Assembly (NCBI RefSeq): GCF_035582795.1
Contig: NC_134365.1
Location: 41,272,135 to 41,336,134 of the forward strand
Source of the DNA: Mycteria americana
Lineage: Eukaryota > Chordata > Aves > Ciconiiformes > Ciconiidae
Length of the DNA stretch: 64,000 nucleotides
Direction: 5' to 3'
The notes beneath the pieces are model-generated. The model was not told the DNA's origin. It saw nothing but the letters and a program-made list of their open reading frames with translations, and did not search any database. Made by a program: the position numbers and the translations under genes. Each line of letters begins with the position of its first letter. The first letter of the stretch is position 1. Below are positions 29,353 through 42,200 of the stretch, one piece after another.

Positions 29353-30347
29353 CCTGCTGGTCACAAGCGGTGTTCCCCAGGGCTCTGTGTTGGGGTCAGT
29401 TCTGTTTAACATCTTTATCAATGATCTGGACGAAGGGATCGAGTGCACCCTCAGTAAGTTTGCAGACAACACCAAGCTGTGCGGGAGTGTTGATCTGCTT
29501 GAGGGTAGGAAGACTCTGCAGAGGAACCTGGACAGGCTGGATCAATGGGCTGGGGCCAATTGTATGAGGTTCAACAAGGCTAAGTGCAAGGTCCTGCACT
29601 TGGGCCACAGCAACCCCATGCAACGCTCCAGGCTTGGGGAAGAGTGGCTGGAAAGCTGCCTGGCAGAGAAGGACCTGGGGGTGTTGGTTGACAGCCAACT
29701 GAATATGAGTCAGCAGTGTGCCCAGGTGGCCAAGGCGGCCAATGGCATCCTGGCTTCTATCAGAAATAGTGTGGCCAGCAGGACTAGGGAAGTGATCGTG
29801 CCCCTGTACTCGGCACTGGTGAGGCCGCACCTCGACTACTGTGTTCAGTTTTGGGCCCCCCACTACAAGAGAGACATTGAGGTGCTGGAGCGTGTGCAGA
29901 GAAGGGCAACGAAGCTGGTGAAGGGTCTGGAGCAGAAGTCTGATGAGGAGCGGCTGAGGGAACTGGGGTTGTTTAGTCTGGAGAAAAGGAGGCTGAGGGG
30001 AGACCTTATCGCTCTCTACAACTACCTGAAAGGAGGTTGTAGAGAGGTGGGGGTCGGTCTCTTCTCCCAGGTAACAAGTGATAGGACAAGAGGAAATGGC
30101 CTCAAGTTGTGCCAGGGGAGGTTTAGACTGGATATTAGGAAATTTTACTTCACTGAAGGGGTTATCAAGCATTGGAACAGGCTGCCCAGGGAGGTGGTTG
30201 AGTCACCATCCCTGGAGGTATTTAAAAGACGTTTGGATGAGGTGCTTAGGGACATGGTATAGTGGTGGTCTTGGTAGTGTTAGGTTTACGGTTGGACTCG
30301 ATGATCTTAAAGGTCTTTTCCAACCTATACAATACTGTGATTCTGTG
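29353..30347 (+). mobile_element. CR1 LINE retrotransposon, 5'-truncated, plus strand
   Basis: Begins inside the reverse transcriptase at [13 protein letters not shown] and runs to a CR1 3' end with CTGTGATTCTGTGA at 30335-30347. The tail gttggactcgatgatctt and the protein end [11 protein letters not shown] differ from the copies at 18.6 and 25.2 kb and point to a different CR1 subfamily (the type with [17 protein letters not shown]). No target-site duplication is visible, as is usual for CR1. Confidence 0.95.
29357..30262 (+). pseudogene. CR1 ORF2 C-terminal fragment, inactive
   Basis: Open for about 300 codons from the truncation point to the normal stop TAG at 30260-30262. It includes motif B ([10 protein letters not shown]), motif C and the C-terminal region with [32 protein letters not shown] and [17 protein letters not shown]. 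Motif C reads FADN in place of FADD, replacing the second catalytic aspartate. Motif A and everything upstream are missing. The uninterrupted frame suggests a comparatively young insertion that was defective on arrival. Confidence 0.9.
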
Positions 30348-32249
30348 AAACTTGCAGATTTTAATAAGCCATGCTTATCAGATTACAAGGAAATGTGACA
30401 CTTTAGGTAGCTCTGACAGAATTTTCTGTTCTCAGCCAGATTGGCCTTTTAATTTCATTTAGTATGGGTGGCTGAAGTTTTGGAAGGTACAGGACTTCTC
30501 ATACAAGAAAACCTGTAATCACAGATTCCAGATGAGAGAGAGGAAAACAGAAATTATGGAATACAGTAGTTACTTGCAGCAGCCTACTGTCAGTGAGAAG
30601 ATGCATCTTCTGACTGCACCACAGCAAAGGATTCTTGGAGAAATACAGTCTGCCAGATGCTCCAGTTGGTGTTTTACGCTTTGCTGTGCCCTCTGTCAGA
30701 AAAACAATGCTCACAGTTACACTGTCAGGTGCATTCAGCACATGGACTTCATACAGGGTGTGTCTCCTGTAGCCCTTTTCAAACCTTCAGCTCTCTTTCT
30801 CACTGGAAGATAGCCTATATTTCTATCACAGTGTTCAGTACAATAATACACTTGACTTAAGATTGAGGAAAAATCACCCATGCAGAAAGTACCCTTTTAA
30901 CCAATAAAATGTAACTGATACATGGATCATTTCTATTCAAAGGAGAACTAAAAAGTACAAATCAGGCATATTCTCAAGTATAATCCTGTGTATTTATGAA
31001 GAATGTACATAGAACCTGCTTTTGTTGAAAACAGTAAAATCTACAAGAACAGGAAGGTTTTTTGCTAACAGTTTTCAAGACAGCCTTCCACACAGCCCTG
31101 TGTCTCAGCAGATGCATTTGCCACCAGTTACCCAGAACAGCCTCACCCTGCTGGGCCCTGCAAGCAGCTTGTGTTCATAAGCACCAATTTCCATTGTCTC
31201 TGGCAACCTTAATCCGAACTTGGTCTTACCTCCTCCTTCTGTCCAGCCTGAAAGAAGAATAACTAACATGCCAGTCAGTTTTACTGCCTGTACACTGAAG
31301 GCATGATTGACAGAAGCCAGCATCACTTTCCAGCAAGACAGTATTTTTATAGTAACTTGCTGAAACCACTTATGTGCCAATAAAACTGGGAATTTATTTA
31401 AAGAAAAGATACTCCTGAAGATTGTGTCTGCATTGATTTTTTACCTTGTCCCATTTCCTTTGTTTACATCTGGATAAAATAAAAAGGTTTAGTTTATTTA
31501 CATCTGGAGAAAATTAAAAAAAATCCATTTTGTATGTGAATGTAATGCTGTTATGAGGCTTCTTGCTTCAGGAAATTTGATCTTTGTTCTCCTGGACGCA
31601 TTCTCTGTTCTTTCCTCTATTCTTTCACACACAGCAGAGCATTAACAGTATCTGACAGAGAAAAAGGAAATTGCACTATGATGCCTTTTCATAAGCATTA
31701 TTTTTCTTACCACTAAATGATCACTAGAGAGAAGTTACGCTGCAGTAGTTTGGTTTGTGAGGATTGCTTTTAATTAAGGAATGATACGCAGTTTTACAAA
31801 GCAGTCATCTAGTTCTTGAGTGTATGAAACACTACCAGACCCCTACAATCAAGGAACTCGACAGAACGTTTTTCTTGTGCCTTTTTCATCGCCTGCTCTT
31901 ACATCTCTGTTTTAAAGCATTACAGACTGGTTTTGTTGCAAACATTTAGATACTCATACTCAGTTCACATGGATAGGGCCACTGAAGCTGGAACAAAACC
32001 CGTGCTTGTGATGTTTATCATCTGTCTGCCTAGAGGCTTTGGCCTCCTGCTCACAGGGAGATGCTTGGTACACACATTTGCTGCATTTGAAAGCCTTGTT
32101 ATGACGTTTAAAAACAAATTCATATGCGTGTATAAATCTTTCATGGGTTTCCATCTCTACCGACAGCTAATTTCTAGATATGGTAAAGCTATTCGTTACG
32201 CTCGGGCCTGGATGTCACCCCCTCAACGGTCTGCCTCATCACTCCCCCC
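30348..32249. other. Intergenic upstream of RAB21
   Basis: No gene recognised. AT-rich up to about 32200, where CpG density rises sharply into the RAB21 island. Confidence 0.55.
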
Positions 32250-32717
32250 CATTACGTGTTTTGGGGGGACAGGCGGGTATTTTTAGAACCTGCGCGGGGA
32301 CAGACCCGAGGAGGAGCTCCCTCCCACCCCACGGTGGACCTCTGCGAGCAGCTGCCTTCGCCCGAGCCGCCGCTCCGGCTGCCCTTTACGGGCAATGGAA
32401 AAATCCAGCCGCTGTCGGGAGGTGATTCAGCCGCCCTCCCCCGCCCGCGCAGGCCGGCCTGCCCCTGAGTGAGGAGGCCGCCGCCCGCAGGGCCAGGGCC
32501 GGGCCCGGGCCGCCGCCGCCCGCAGAGCAGCCGGCAGGCACGTCGGCAGGCACATACACGTACTCACACCGCTGCTCCCGCGCCCGTGCCGGCACCCACG
32601 CAGCAGTGAAGCAAACCCAGCCCGCCCGGCGCAGCCCGCCGCGCCGCCCGGCCCGGGGGAGCGGCCTCAGGCGGAGGAGCGGCCGCCACCACCGCCGCCA
32701 CCCGCCTCCGGCGCAGG

Positions 32718-32763
32718 CCCCGGCCCCGCCCCCGCCCCAGCAGACTCCGCCCCGCCCCGCCCC
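32718..32763 (-). promoter_or_regulatory. G-quadruplex-prone GC-box cluster in RAB21 promoter
   Basis: The + strand has at least seven runs of four or five C (32718-32738 and 32750-32763), so the minus strand has matching G runs with one- to two-base spacers. The same runs form overlapping SP1-type GC boxes. Confidence 0.7.
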
Positions 32764-33143
32764 GCTCACCGCGCCCCTCCCCTTCGCGGCCCTTGGGCGG
32801 GGCCTCTCGCCGCCGTGGCGTCCAGCCCTCCCATTGGCGGCGGGGGGTGCGCGTGACCGAGCGGCGCGTGACGTAGGAGGAAGAAGACGCCATTAGGGGG
32901 AGCGGGGCCGTCGGCTGTGGGAACGTTGTGGCTCTCGGCGTCTCTCCTCTCGCCCCCATCCCCGGGGCCTCGGCGGCACCTCCCCCTCTCTTCCCCGCTC
33001 CCCTTCTCGCTCCCGCCCTCGCCCCGAGCGTCCCCGTCCCGGTGGGCGGCGGCGAGGGTGGTGGCAGAGGCGCCCCGCGGCCGCGGTGCGGAGCGTTGAT
33101 GTGAGGCGGCGGCGGCCCGGCTCGGCTCGGCGGCGGTGCGCGG

Positions 33144-33290
33144 ATGGCGACGGGGGCCAGCGCGGCGGCCGGGGGCCGCAGCTTCTCCTTCAAGGTGGTG
33201 CTGCTCGGGGAGGGCTGCGTGGGGAAAACCTCCCTGGTGCTGCGCTACTGCGAGAACAAGTTCAACGACAAGCACATCACCACCCTGCAG
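33144..33290 (+). CDS. RAB21: RAB21 coding exon 1
   Basis: 147 bases, 49 codons, ending at a phase-0 donor gtgcgg. Encodes the Ala/Gly-rich N-terminus [11 protein letters not shown], the first beta strand [20 protein letters not shown] with the P-loop, and switch I up to HITTLQ. The exon lies inside the CpG island. The ATG context gcggATGg has the favourable G at +4. Confidence 0.97.
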
Positions 33291-36200
33291 GTGCGGGCCG
33301 GGCCGGAGGCGGGCGGGGAGCCCGTGCCGGAGCTACCGGGCCAGGGCGAGGTGTGTGGGGGGGTCCGCTGCTCTTCTCCCCTTCCCTTGCGCACCTTCTA
33401 GGACTGCTGGCCGGTGCCAGCCCGCCCCTGCGTCGCCCTGTGGCGCTTACCGGCCTGCCCCTTCCGCCCTGGGGCTCGTGGAGTGTTGCTCCGTAAACCC
33501 GCACTAGGGGTTCGGTGCTTGCCGTCTTGTTTACCGCTTGACGGTGGCCGGAGTGACCGCTGTCGCTCTTTAAATGGTGGCTGTCCTCTGCCGATTTTGC
33601 TGGAAGCTAATTTTCTGGTTCTTTTTACGCCTCGGACTTAAGCTTTCGGTACTTAAAGGCCTCGTTTCTATTCTGAATGCTAACTGTCTCTTTTTTCCAG
33701 TTATGTATATGAATGTCTTCATTTGAATCTTGGGAAGCATGATTTGAAAGTATTGTTACTGTAATCATTGGTAGTGGACTAATGACTAAGTGTTTCATAT
33801 GTGCTGCATTTCTGTTAATTATGGGTTTTTTAATGTTTTCAAATCCTACCACTTGAATTACCTAAATATTACTGTTCAAAGAGAACAGCTTTCATAAAAT
33901 GGTTTATGAGATCAAGGTTTATGATTCAATAACAGAAAAGACTCTTAGGGCTTACTTGCTTGTTGCGTTATCTCCCTGAATTTTGGCCTGATTCTTAGTA
34001 GTGCTGCCTGCTGATTTATAAGAACTAAAAAGTGATGTTCCACTTACGAAATGTGACAGCATGTCTGATTGAAAGTAATGTTTTTTTCATTACCTGCTAG
34101 CGCTGAATGGCATGTATGCCATGGTACAAAATAAAAAGCTTATATTGTACATGGTCTCAGAAAATGTGTTTTTAAACTTCGTGTTGTGGGTTGTATGTTA
34201 AGTCTGTTGGGATGTCTCTGCTTGCTTAACCTTTTTATTTGCAGTTACACCAGTTGCACAGCATCTTTCTTAGCAGTTGTGAGCATGTATATGACAGTGT
34301 GGTTTTAGCACTGTAATGTATACTGCTCTTAATACTTTTTTTTGTAAATAAACAAACCCTGCCACCACGTGGGCCACCAGTGGGTTTTGAACTACTTTTG
34401 AGGTTCTGTGAAGTACAGAATAAGTAGATGATGCCAAAAAAGAGCCTTAGGGTAGTTGTGCACTATTGCTGCACATTTAGGGGAAAATTCTTGTGGGTTG
34501 GGTATCTCAGAAGTATTTAATAGTGAAACTTTCCCTTAAAACCAAAGAAACATTAGAGATGCACTAGAAACAATACAGTGAATGTTTCATAAACAGGTAC
34601 TGTTGCTCCATTTTTGCTATGAAGAGCTAAAAAGAACATGTTTTAAACTCCATTACCCTATGTTCATAGTCTGCTGTTGGAGGAATCTATTGGTAGGTTT
34701 ACTAGGCATAGCGTGGTATTTATGTCAAGCCAATTGTAGCTCTGATTGCCATAGAGGTAATTGATATTTGCTATGCTGTAGAAATGACTAGGAGCTTGTA
34801 GGTGTCAGAGCTGCAGCTGAAGTGTAGCATTGAGCAAACAACCATTTAAAGTGCATTGAAATGATCGTGTATCGCTGAATTCTCATATCCCATGTAGAAA
34901 CAGTAGAGGTGAGTAGTTTGTCATGTGATGCAGCTTGGTGGGGGTTTTTTTTGTTAATCATGTTCTTTAAATCTGTTGTGGAAAACCTACAATTAGAAGC
35001 AAAAAGTGAGATGGAATACAGACTCGGGTCATAAATATCATAAAATGGACCTTTAAATGGTTCCAAAATGTTGACAGGAAAATGTCTCTAGGTACTATGG
35101 CTTGACAGCTTTCAGTTTTGACTGTCTGGAGGGGGGGGTGTGTGCTTGTAGAGGAGTGGAAGCACATGCTCACCTTTGATACTGAGATTTTGTTTCTCCA
35201 CTGTAATTAGGTTTCTGGTTGCTACCTTTGTCTTTTAACTGACTGCACTGTGTTTCTCAACTCATTTGCTTTTCTGTTCTGAGCCTCCTTAGCTACATAT
35301 ACATCTTACTGATTGTAAAATACAATGTCAGTTGCTGTTGAATCTTACTGTACATTATGCACACTTGTGAAGTATTATCTTTATTGTTCTTGTTTTCCTA
35401 CATCTTACAGTTCTAGAGGAAAGTTTTAGTAAGTTCTTCCACTAGCAAATTAAAACATCCCTTTAAAAATAGGATAAGGAGAAACTAGGCTATCTGATTT
35501 GCAAAAATGTCACTCCATTGCTTAAATATCCTTTTTTTTCCCCGAGATTAAAGGCTTTATCTGATAAGGTGGCTTTCATGGCATCAGTTCAAAGTATTGC
35601 ACCAAATTACTTTTGTTCCAATAAAGCCAAAATTAGGTAAATACTTAGCTCCTGATTCAGCAAAAGAGCCACAGTGATGAATCATATGAAGAGATCACTA
35701 GATACTGAGATGAGGCTCTCCATCCACAGTAATCTGTGACTTACAAAAAAGAAAGTACTGCATAGTGCTTTATTCCAATATGATTGCAATAAAAAGGGTG
35801 GTGAGGCTGTAGCCTTCTGGAAACTTTATTTAGTGATGTTGGCTGGTGCTTCCTGCAGTGTGAGCCCAGTGATGAGGAGAGCACAGGAAATCTTTAAATT
35901 GGTCAGTGTGAATTTTTTACCTAAGGTATATCTATGCTTTGCTATCCGAATTCTAACACTTAAGTATTACTTTATTATGACGTTAACCTGTGTACTCACA
36001 AACAGAGGGTTTCTTTTGTGCTAGTAAGAGAAGGCTTTTAGTTAAAGGGAGCTGTTTCTGTTCTCTCCATGCCCCTCTTCCTAGATGCTAGCTAGAGGAA
36101 AATGGTGAACTGGAACTTCTTTTGAGGTTGGGAGGCTGCTGGGATGTGTTGCTCTAGTTATGTTAGCTTCAAGTCATGTACTTAATTTCAGTTTGCAGGT

Positions 36201-39200
36201 CATCAATATCTTAAGGTAACTACTGTTTCACATAAAACATTTATCTAGAATAATGTGAAAAAGCCGATGCTGGAAAGGTAGGACTTTTTGCAAGTAATGA
36301 ATACAATCCATAACCTGTTGTCAGACCTGGTGGGACAGTTAGAATTGGTTCCCAATGATTGAAATATTGAGGTCAGTGCTTTTGTCTTGATAAAGTAATT
36401 CTAAGATATAAATCGATATCAAGTGAACTGTGCTGGAATTACTCCAGTAATAAACCTACTGTCAAACTATTTTTTTTTTAAATTTGGGTAGACACTTTCT
36501 GTTAGTTAATTACTCAAGGTAAATACAACTTTTGTGTACTAATCTCTCAAATGTGTGGAGGACTGCAAAACACCCAACTTGAGAGCTGCTGATGTGGTGC
36601 TAATCATACTGATTGCTGATCCTATTAAAAGGTAGATATTAGGTGGTTTGTCTTTGGCGTGTTTGCCACTGTGGCTGAAAAATGCACTTTGGTGGTGGTA
36701 AATATGCCAAACTTACCCATACCTATTAATTCAAGAACAGAGCCTGCTAACAGTATTCTTCAAGTATATGAACACAATGAAGAAGAATGAAGCATGTAAT
36801 CTGTAATAGCGTATTGACTGTTTTTTGCAGCATGTTCACAAAGCCTTCTGCTCATTACTAAGCATGACTGCTTGAAATACCAGGTTCCAATCTTGTTATT
36901 GGGCAAGCTTTTTAGACATACTTGCTTGTAATCAGGATTTCTGATACAGGATACTGTCTCTCCTTTTTTGGTTAGGGGCCTAAGACTTCAGGTAGACTAA
37001 AACTTAATTAGTACCAATTCATCAAGTTTTAATACAGAGAGCAAGTACAATAGCCCGATGTTAAATACCCTTGCCACAGTCTGCTGTGATAATTTTTTTT
37101 GAAGGAGATAACTAAAAAAACCTTAACTTAATCTATGGGTCTTCTAATACTTGGGTATCTAGGAAAGGAAATGCTCTACTCCTAGTGCTAAAAGACAGTA
37201 TTGCTATCAAAAGCTCTAGTGACCTGAAGGACTGGTGATACTTAAGCAAAACTTGTCTATGGGGATAAGTCTACTTCAGTATTTGCTCTGTCAGATAGTA
37301 AAGATATCTGTGCTATTAATTGGGCCAATGTCTAAAGCCATGATGATATAACTTTATGGATACTGAGTTCTGTGGGTTCTTTTAAGTGTAAATCCTGTTT
37401 CTGTGAAGGATTTTTCTGCCTTTTGGTCCAGAAATGTGATTCTCAAACACTTGTGAAATTCATATCAACTGAGCAGATTTGATTGTCAGTGTTATGACAA
37501 ATGCAAACAGTGCTCAGAATAGCTTTTCCTTTGAGATTTACAATAGAATATCAAGAACTGTAGTACAGCAGATCAATAAAATACTGCCAGGTAAGCTTGA
37601 TTCATTGTGCCTAACCATACCTTCTCTTAATATGGCCCAAGCGTTGGTGAGTTAAAACTTCTGAAGTCACCTCTAAGCTTTTGGCTTTTTAACTCTGGTG
37701 TAGTAGATCAAATTATGATATGAAGCCTAGACACTGCTCAGATAATCCTTAGGGACAGCTAGCTGAAAGCCATAAACTACTTTCTACAGAGTTTTTGATG
37801 AAAGAATTAAAGTCTTCCTGATGCTTAAGACTTGCTACTCTGCTGTTAAGCTGTTTGTTATAAGCTGGCTAGAGTGTTAAATACTTTTAAAATGCTGTCT
37901 GGAACTCTTTCTGAAGTTGACTTAACACCACCTCACTGTAGACTGAAGGGGTAGCATTAATGCTTTAGTCATGTTGGATATAATGGTCATAACTATTAGT
38001 TCTTTGCTGTCTGCTCTTAGAAAGTTTGAGTGTTTTCTGGTATGTCTTATCTCTGTGTTCTGTTTATTAGACTTCGTGGAAAGTTTTGGGGGGAGGTACA
38101 ACTTCAAAAAAGAAAAGTTTGAGTCATCTCACTTTAGGTCATACAGATGCCAGAGTTGATGTGAGGGAAGTAGCTGAAGAGCAGGAGCTGCTCTGGCAGC
38201 TGAGTGTTAGATGACTTCAACTGTAATACACGCAGCACTCCAGAGAGGCACTTTTGCAGCAGTTAAGGCTGGTGTAAATTGAACTACTGTGGTCTTCTGT
38301 TTATGTACTGGTTGCTTTTGTAGTTAAGCAGCAAGCTGGTTCAAGCAGCTGATCTGGCCCATGACACTTTCCACATATGCATGACTTTTAGTTCAATGCC
38401 TGGCCAGTGCTCATACAGAGAGCTCATGTTGAGCTGCTACAGTCCAGCCTAAAATAACCTGGGATGAATGTATCATAAAATACACTGAGTACTTGTTTGT
38501 ATCCAAATGCAAGTTGAGGTGAAGCTGAAAGGAAAACTGAGTATAATTTAAGGCAAAAGGCAAAAGTTAACCCTTGGCAACTGAATTGTCTGATGTTAAC
38601 TTGTTACTGCTAGTCTTCAAAATGGGGGGCGCAGGTTCCTAATGTATCAACTCCTTCGGACCCTGTTCTAGCCTATTAAACTTGTATTAAATTATACCCC
38701 TTTTTAGCCACTGAATTATACACTTGGTAACAGAGGTGGTGTTTGAAAATGTGGATCGTGCAGGCTTGGAGAAGAACAGACATACTCTTGAGTTACTGAA
38801 ATCAGACTTACCTTGCACTATGCTCTGGTCGTGTAAAATGTTTTCGGAAGACAACGTAGTAGAATTCTTAGAGCAGCTTGTATGCTTATTCTGAGGCTTT
38901 TCTTATCCTGCCACTTGCTTTCCTTTTGTGTGTCAGCTGAAAAGCATATCACTGACCTTTCAGGAGCAGTGTCTGGAAGAAAAAAAACAAACCCAAACAA
39001 ACCACACCACTGCCCCAAAAAAGCCCCCCCAAACAGGTGAGGAGATTTGTGGGCTCACTTCAGCAAAAAAAGGGAAAAGATACAGAGAAGGAAACTTGCA
39101 GAACACTAGCGTTCTGAGACTTTTGGCAATAAACTCAAACTATTTTATTTTGTTCTAGTAGCTCACTACTAATGAACTACTTTGCCTAATTCCTGCAAAT

Positions 39201-42200
39201 TAAAAATCCTGTTAGGCTGGTTCCTACCCAAACTTCATGTACCCTTGTGAAATGTTTAGAGTTCAGCTTAGACTTATCAGTGTTGTGAATTCAGACTCTT
39301 TCCACATAACTCTCTTATCGCTCCCACTTCATTCAAAACAACAGCAAAAAGATGTAGTAAATGATTGGTTTAAGCCAAATTTATTTAGAATAGACTCCTG
39401 GCAAACTGTATGAAATTACTAACTGGCTTAGTATTGACTCAGCCTTCTGACTTAAAGAGTATTTTGATCCAGAAATCTGTCTTTTATTGATTCAGATGTT
39501 TTTATTAGTAAATTAATCTGAAGTCAAATCAGGCATTTGTCTGTAAAACTTAACTCTAATCTGTTTTACTTTCCAGGCATCTTTTCTCACAAAGAAGCTA
39601 AATATTGGCGGGAAAAGAGTAAACCTTGCAATATGGGTATGTTTCCTTTTCTGTTTTCCCTCCCCTAGCTAAATAGAATATTTTCCTGAAAAATTACTTA
39701 GGTTTACTAGAACTCAAATGTTAGGCACTTCTTAATAAAATAAAATTTCAAAGTATTTGGAGTGCCTTGAAGTATCATTTGCTTTGTCTTAAATGTTAAC
39801 AGTATATTTTAAATGCAGGATACAGCTGGTCAAGAAAGATTTCATGCATTGGGGCCGATCTACTACAGGGATTCTAATGGTGCTATTCTAGTATATGATA
39901 TAACAGATGAAGACTCTTTTCAAAAGGTACTGGACAGATTTTTTACTTCTGATCTTAAATCTTTTCTTAAATCTTTTACAGATTTCTAATCTTAAATCTT
40001 TTACAGATTTTTTACTGTGAGATGTAAACTGATTGTCTTTCAATCTGTGATATAAGTATGTAAATAGGAATCTTCTGTTTTCAGCAATAGCAATATATAG
40101 TACATCTGCAAATTCAGACCATATAATGAAAGTATACACCTTATTAGTATTCTTTTGAAGGCTGACTTTTTCAGTCTACTAAAGTTCTAGCAGGGTTATT
40201 CAAAGAACACCTGAGAATTAGATGTGTGAGTTACCTGTGACAGGCTATAAACATAAACTGCTATTGTGATAGCATGCAATATTGATACCTACTGTATGAA
40301 CCAAATTACTAGAAGATATTAAGTGACATGACCTTTTACAGATCAGAGAACTCTGAAATTGCAATACATGACAGTGGAAACATTACTTTCTCAGTGATAA
40401 TAGATATTTGGACTTCAAATCCTCATAAAAACCTGAGAGTTGATGGCTAATTATTTTACAGCAGTATTAGTTGATCAGTCTGAGCAGGTGAGTTTTTTTT
40501 CCAGTGCTGTTCACTGTATAGGATGTACCAGCTTAAAACTGGTGACACTTTCTTAAGTGAGTTTGTCTCCGATTAGCTTGTGGTAAAACCAGAGGGACCT
40601 CTGTGTAGAGGAGTAAGAAATTGTGGTTGTATGGGCAAGGCTTGGGTTAGCAGTGATAGAAGTAGTATAAGGGTATAGTTCCACAACAGCTCAAGTAATT
40701 TAAATAGTCTGATGTAGGGCGAGTAAAGCACTTGTGTTAGCAGTTAAACTCTTGCCTCTCATCTGCAAAATTGTGATGACTTGTGAGTACTACTTCAACT
40801 TGTGCCTTTTCATGCTGAGCCCTACTTAGTAAAATTCTGTGATATTAGAACACTTAAGTTCTCAGAGAAAAGAGGAAGGGTTAATTTGCAGAAGTTATTG
40901 CATAACTACCTCTGTATCATGTATCCTAACTATTTTTAGGTTCTTGAAGTGATTGCCTCTCTTCACAAATTAAATTCCCTTAAAATAGCAGTCCCTAGGT
41001 CAATGCAGTGATCATAGAACTTCAAAGCGTGACAACAGAGTTGATAACAGGTACCTTACCATCAGCTGACTTGACACTCTTGTCCCATCTGTTCTCTCAG
41101 GAAACAAACATCTGTTATAATCTAACCTGAACAACTCAGTTCAGGTACCTCTACCTTTAAAGTACCATTTGTGATCTGTCAGTAAGTGCCTGTTGATAAA
41201 AGATCTCATGCCTGACCTAAAGTGGCCAATGCAGTGAACTTGTTCTTTGGAGTGGGGCTAACACGAGTGTGGTGAGTTATATTTCTGGAGTAACTGAACC
41301 ATTTTAAGTCATTTGCTCTTAACTTCAACTGTGAACTAAAACCTGCTGAGCAAGAGCTGTCTAAAGAATATTTTGTCTATCTCTGTTGCTCTAAACATGT
41401 TTGTTTCAAGTTTAGAGTAAACAGTTAATGAAGGAAATGGGTCGGTTCCACAATGCCTAAGCTAGTAGTATATCAAGTGAAAATAAACTTACCTCTATTC
41501 TTTTTGCAGGTAAAAAACTGGGTTAAGGAATTAAGAAAAATGTTGGGAAATGAAATCTGTTTATGTATAGTAGGTAAGTATTTTTTAACATGTGATTCTA
41601 ATGACTGAATCGGAAATGTTTCTCTTGATTAATAGCATCTTCCAAACACTGCTTTGACAGCTTGTACATGTGAAGGGGTAAAGCTTATGTTAATTTTATA
41701 TTTAAAATTCAGTTGGAGCTAGAAGTTTCAGCAGATCACATTGAGGAAAATAAGAGTTAGTTTTGAAAAAACAAGCTGTTTAATGATACACCATGGCAGA
41801 AGTGCATGGTACAGATACCTGCAGACTGTAGTTTAACAAAGAGAAACATAAACCTTAAATGTGTATTATCCTTCTTGCAAGTACTCAAATGTAATGTTTT
41901 TTACTGTTCTCAGTGGCATAGACTGGATGCTTGTCTGTTCTCATAATCAAGTGCTTGGGGATGGAATGAGTCTTAAAGCTTGGATATTAGAATGCAACAG
42001 AAATACTGGGTTCAGATTTGAAATTGTATCTAGTGATTAAAACACTTTCAGGAGGATAGATGTATGGATATTCTACAAAAACTACCTCTGCAGCACAGAT
42101 AAGCTGCTAATAAATTACAAAAGAAAAGCAGAAGGCTGAATCAGTGGCTTATATGGAGCTATTTAGCTATCCTGATCTCTCTACAGAAGTAGAACTTCAT

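Larger units (their letters stand above)
32280..33520 (+). promoter_or_regulatory. RAB21: CpG island promoter of RAB21
   Basis: Dense CpG over about 1.2 kb with no TATA box. Sites visible: repeated GC boxes (CCGCCCC) at 32718-32805, an inverted CCAAT box (ATTGG at 32833-32837), a CRE-like TGACGT at 32869-32874, and a YY1-like CGCCATTA around 32889-32894. Together they suggest a housekeeping promoter with transcription start between about 32880 and 33000; the exact start is inferred. Long open frames on both strands here are the usual artefact of stop-poor GC-rich DNA. Confidence 0.9.

Noticed and set aside
29396-30172. 258-codon minus-strand open frame
   Set aside because: Antisense shadow of the plus-strand CR1 copy.
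32386-33275. Overlapping minus-strand frames of 127-209 codons
   Set aside because: They lie in the RAB21 CpG island, are Arg/Ala/Gly/Pro-rich and arise because GC-rich DNA has few stop codons; no domain or splice context.
33086-33641. Plus-strand frames of 75-136 codons overlapping RAB21 exon 1
   Set aside because: Out of frame with RAB21 or reading through its donor into intron 1.
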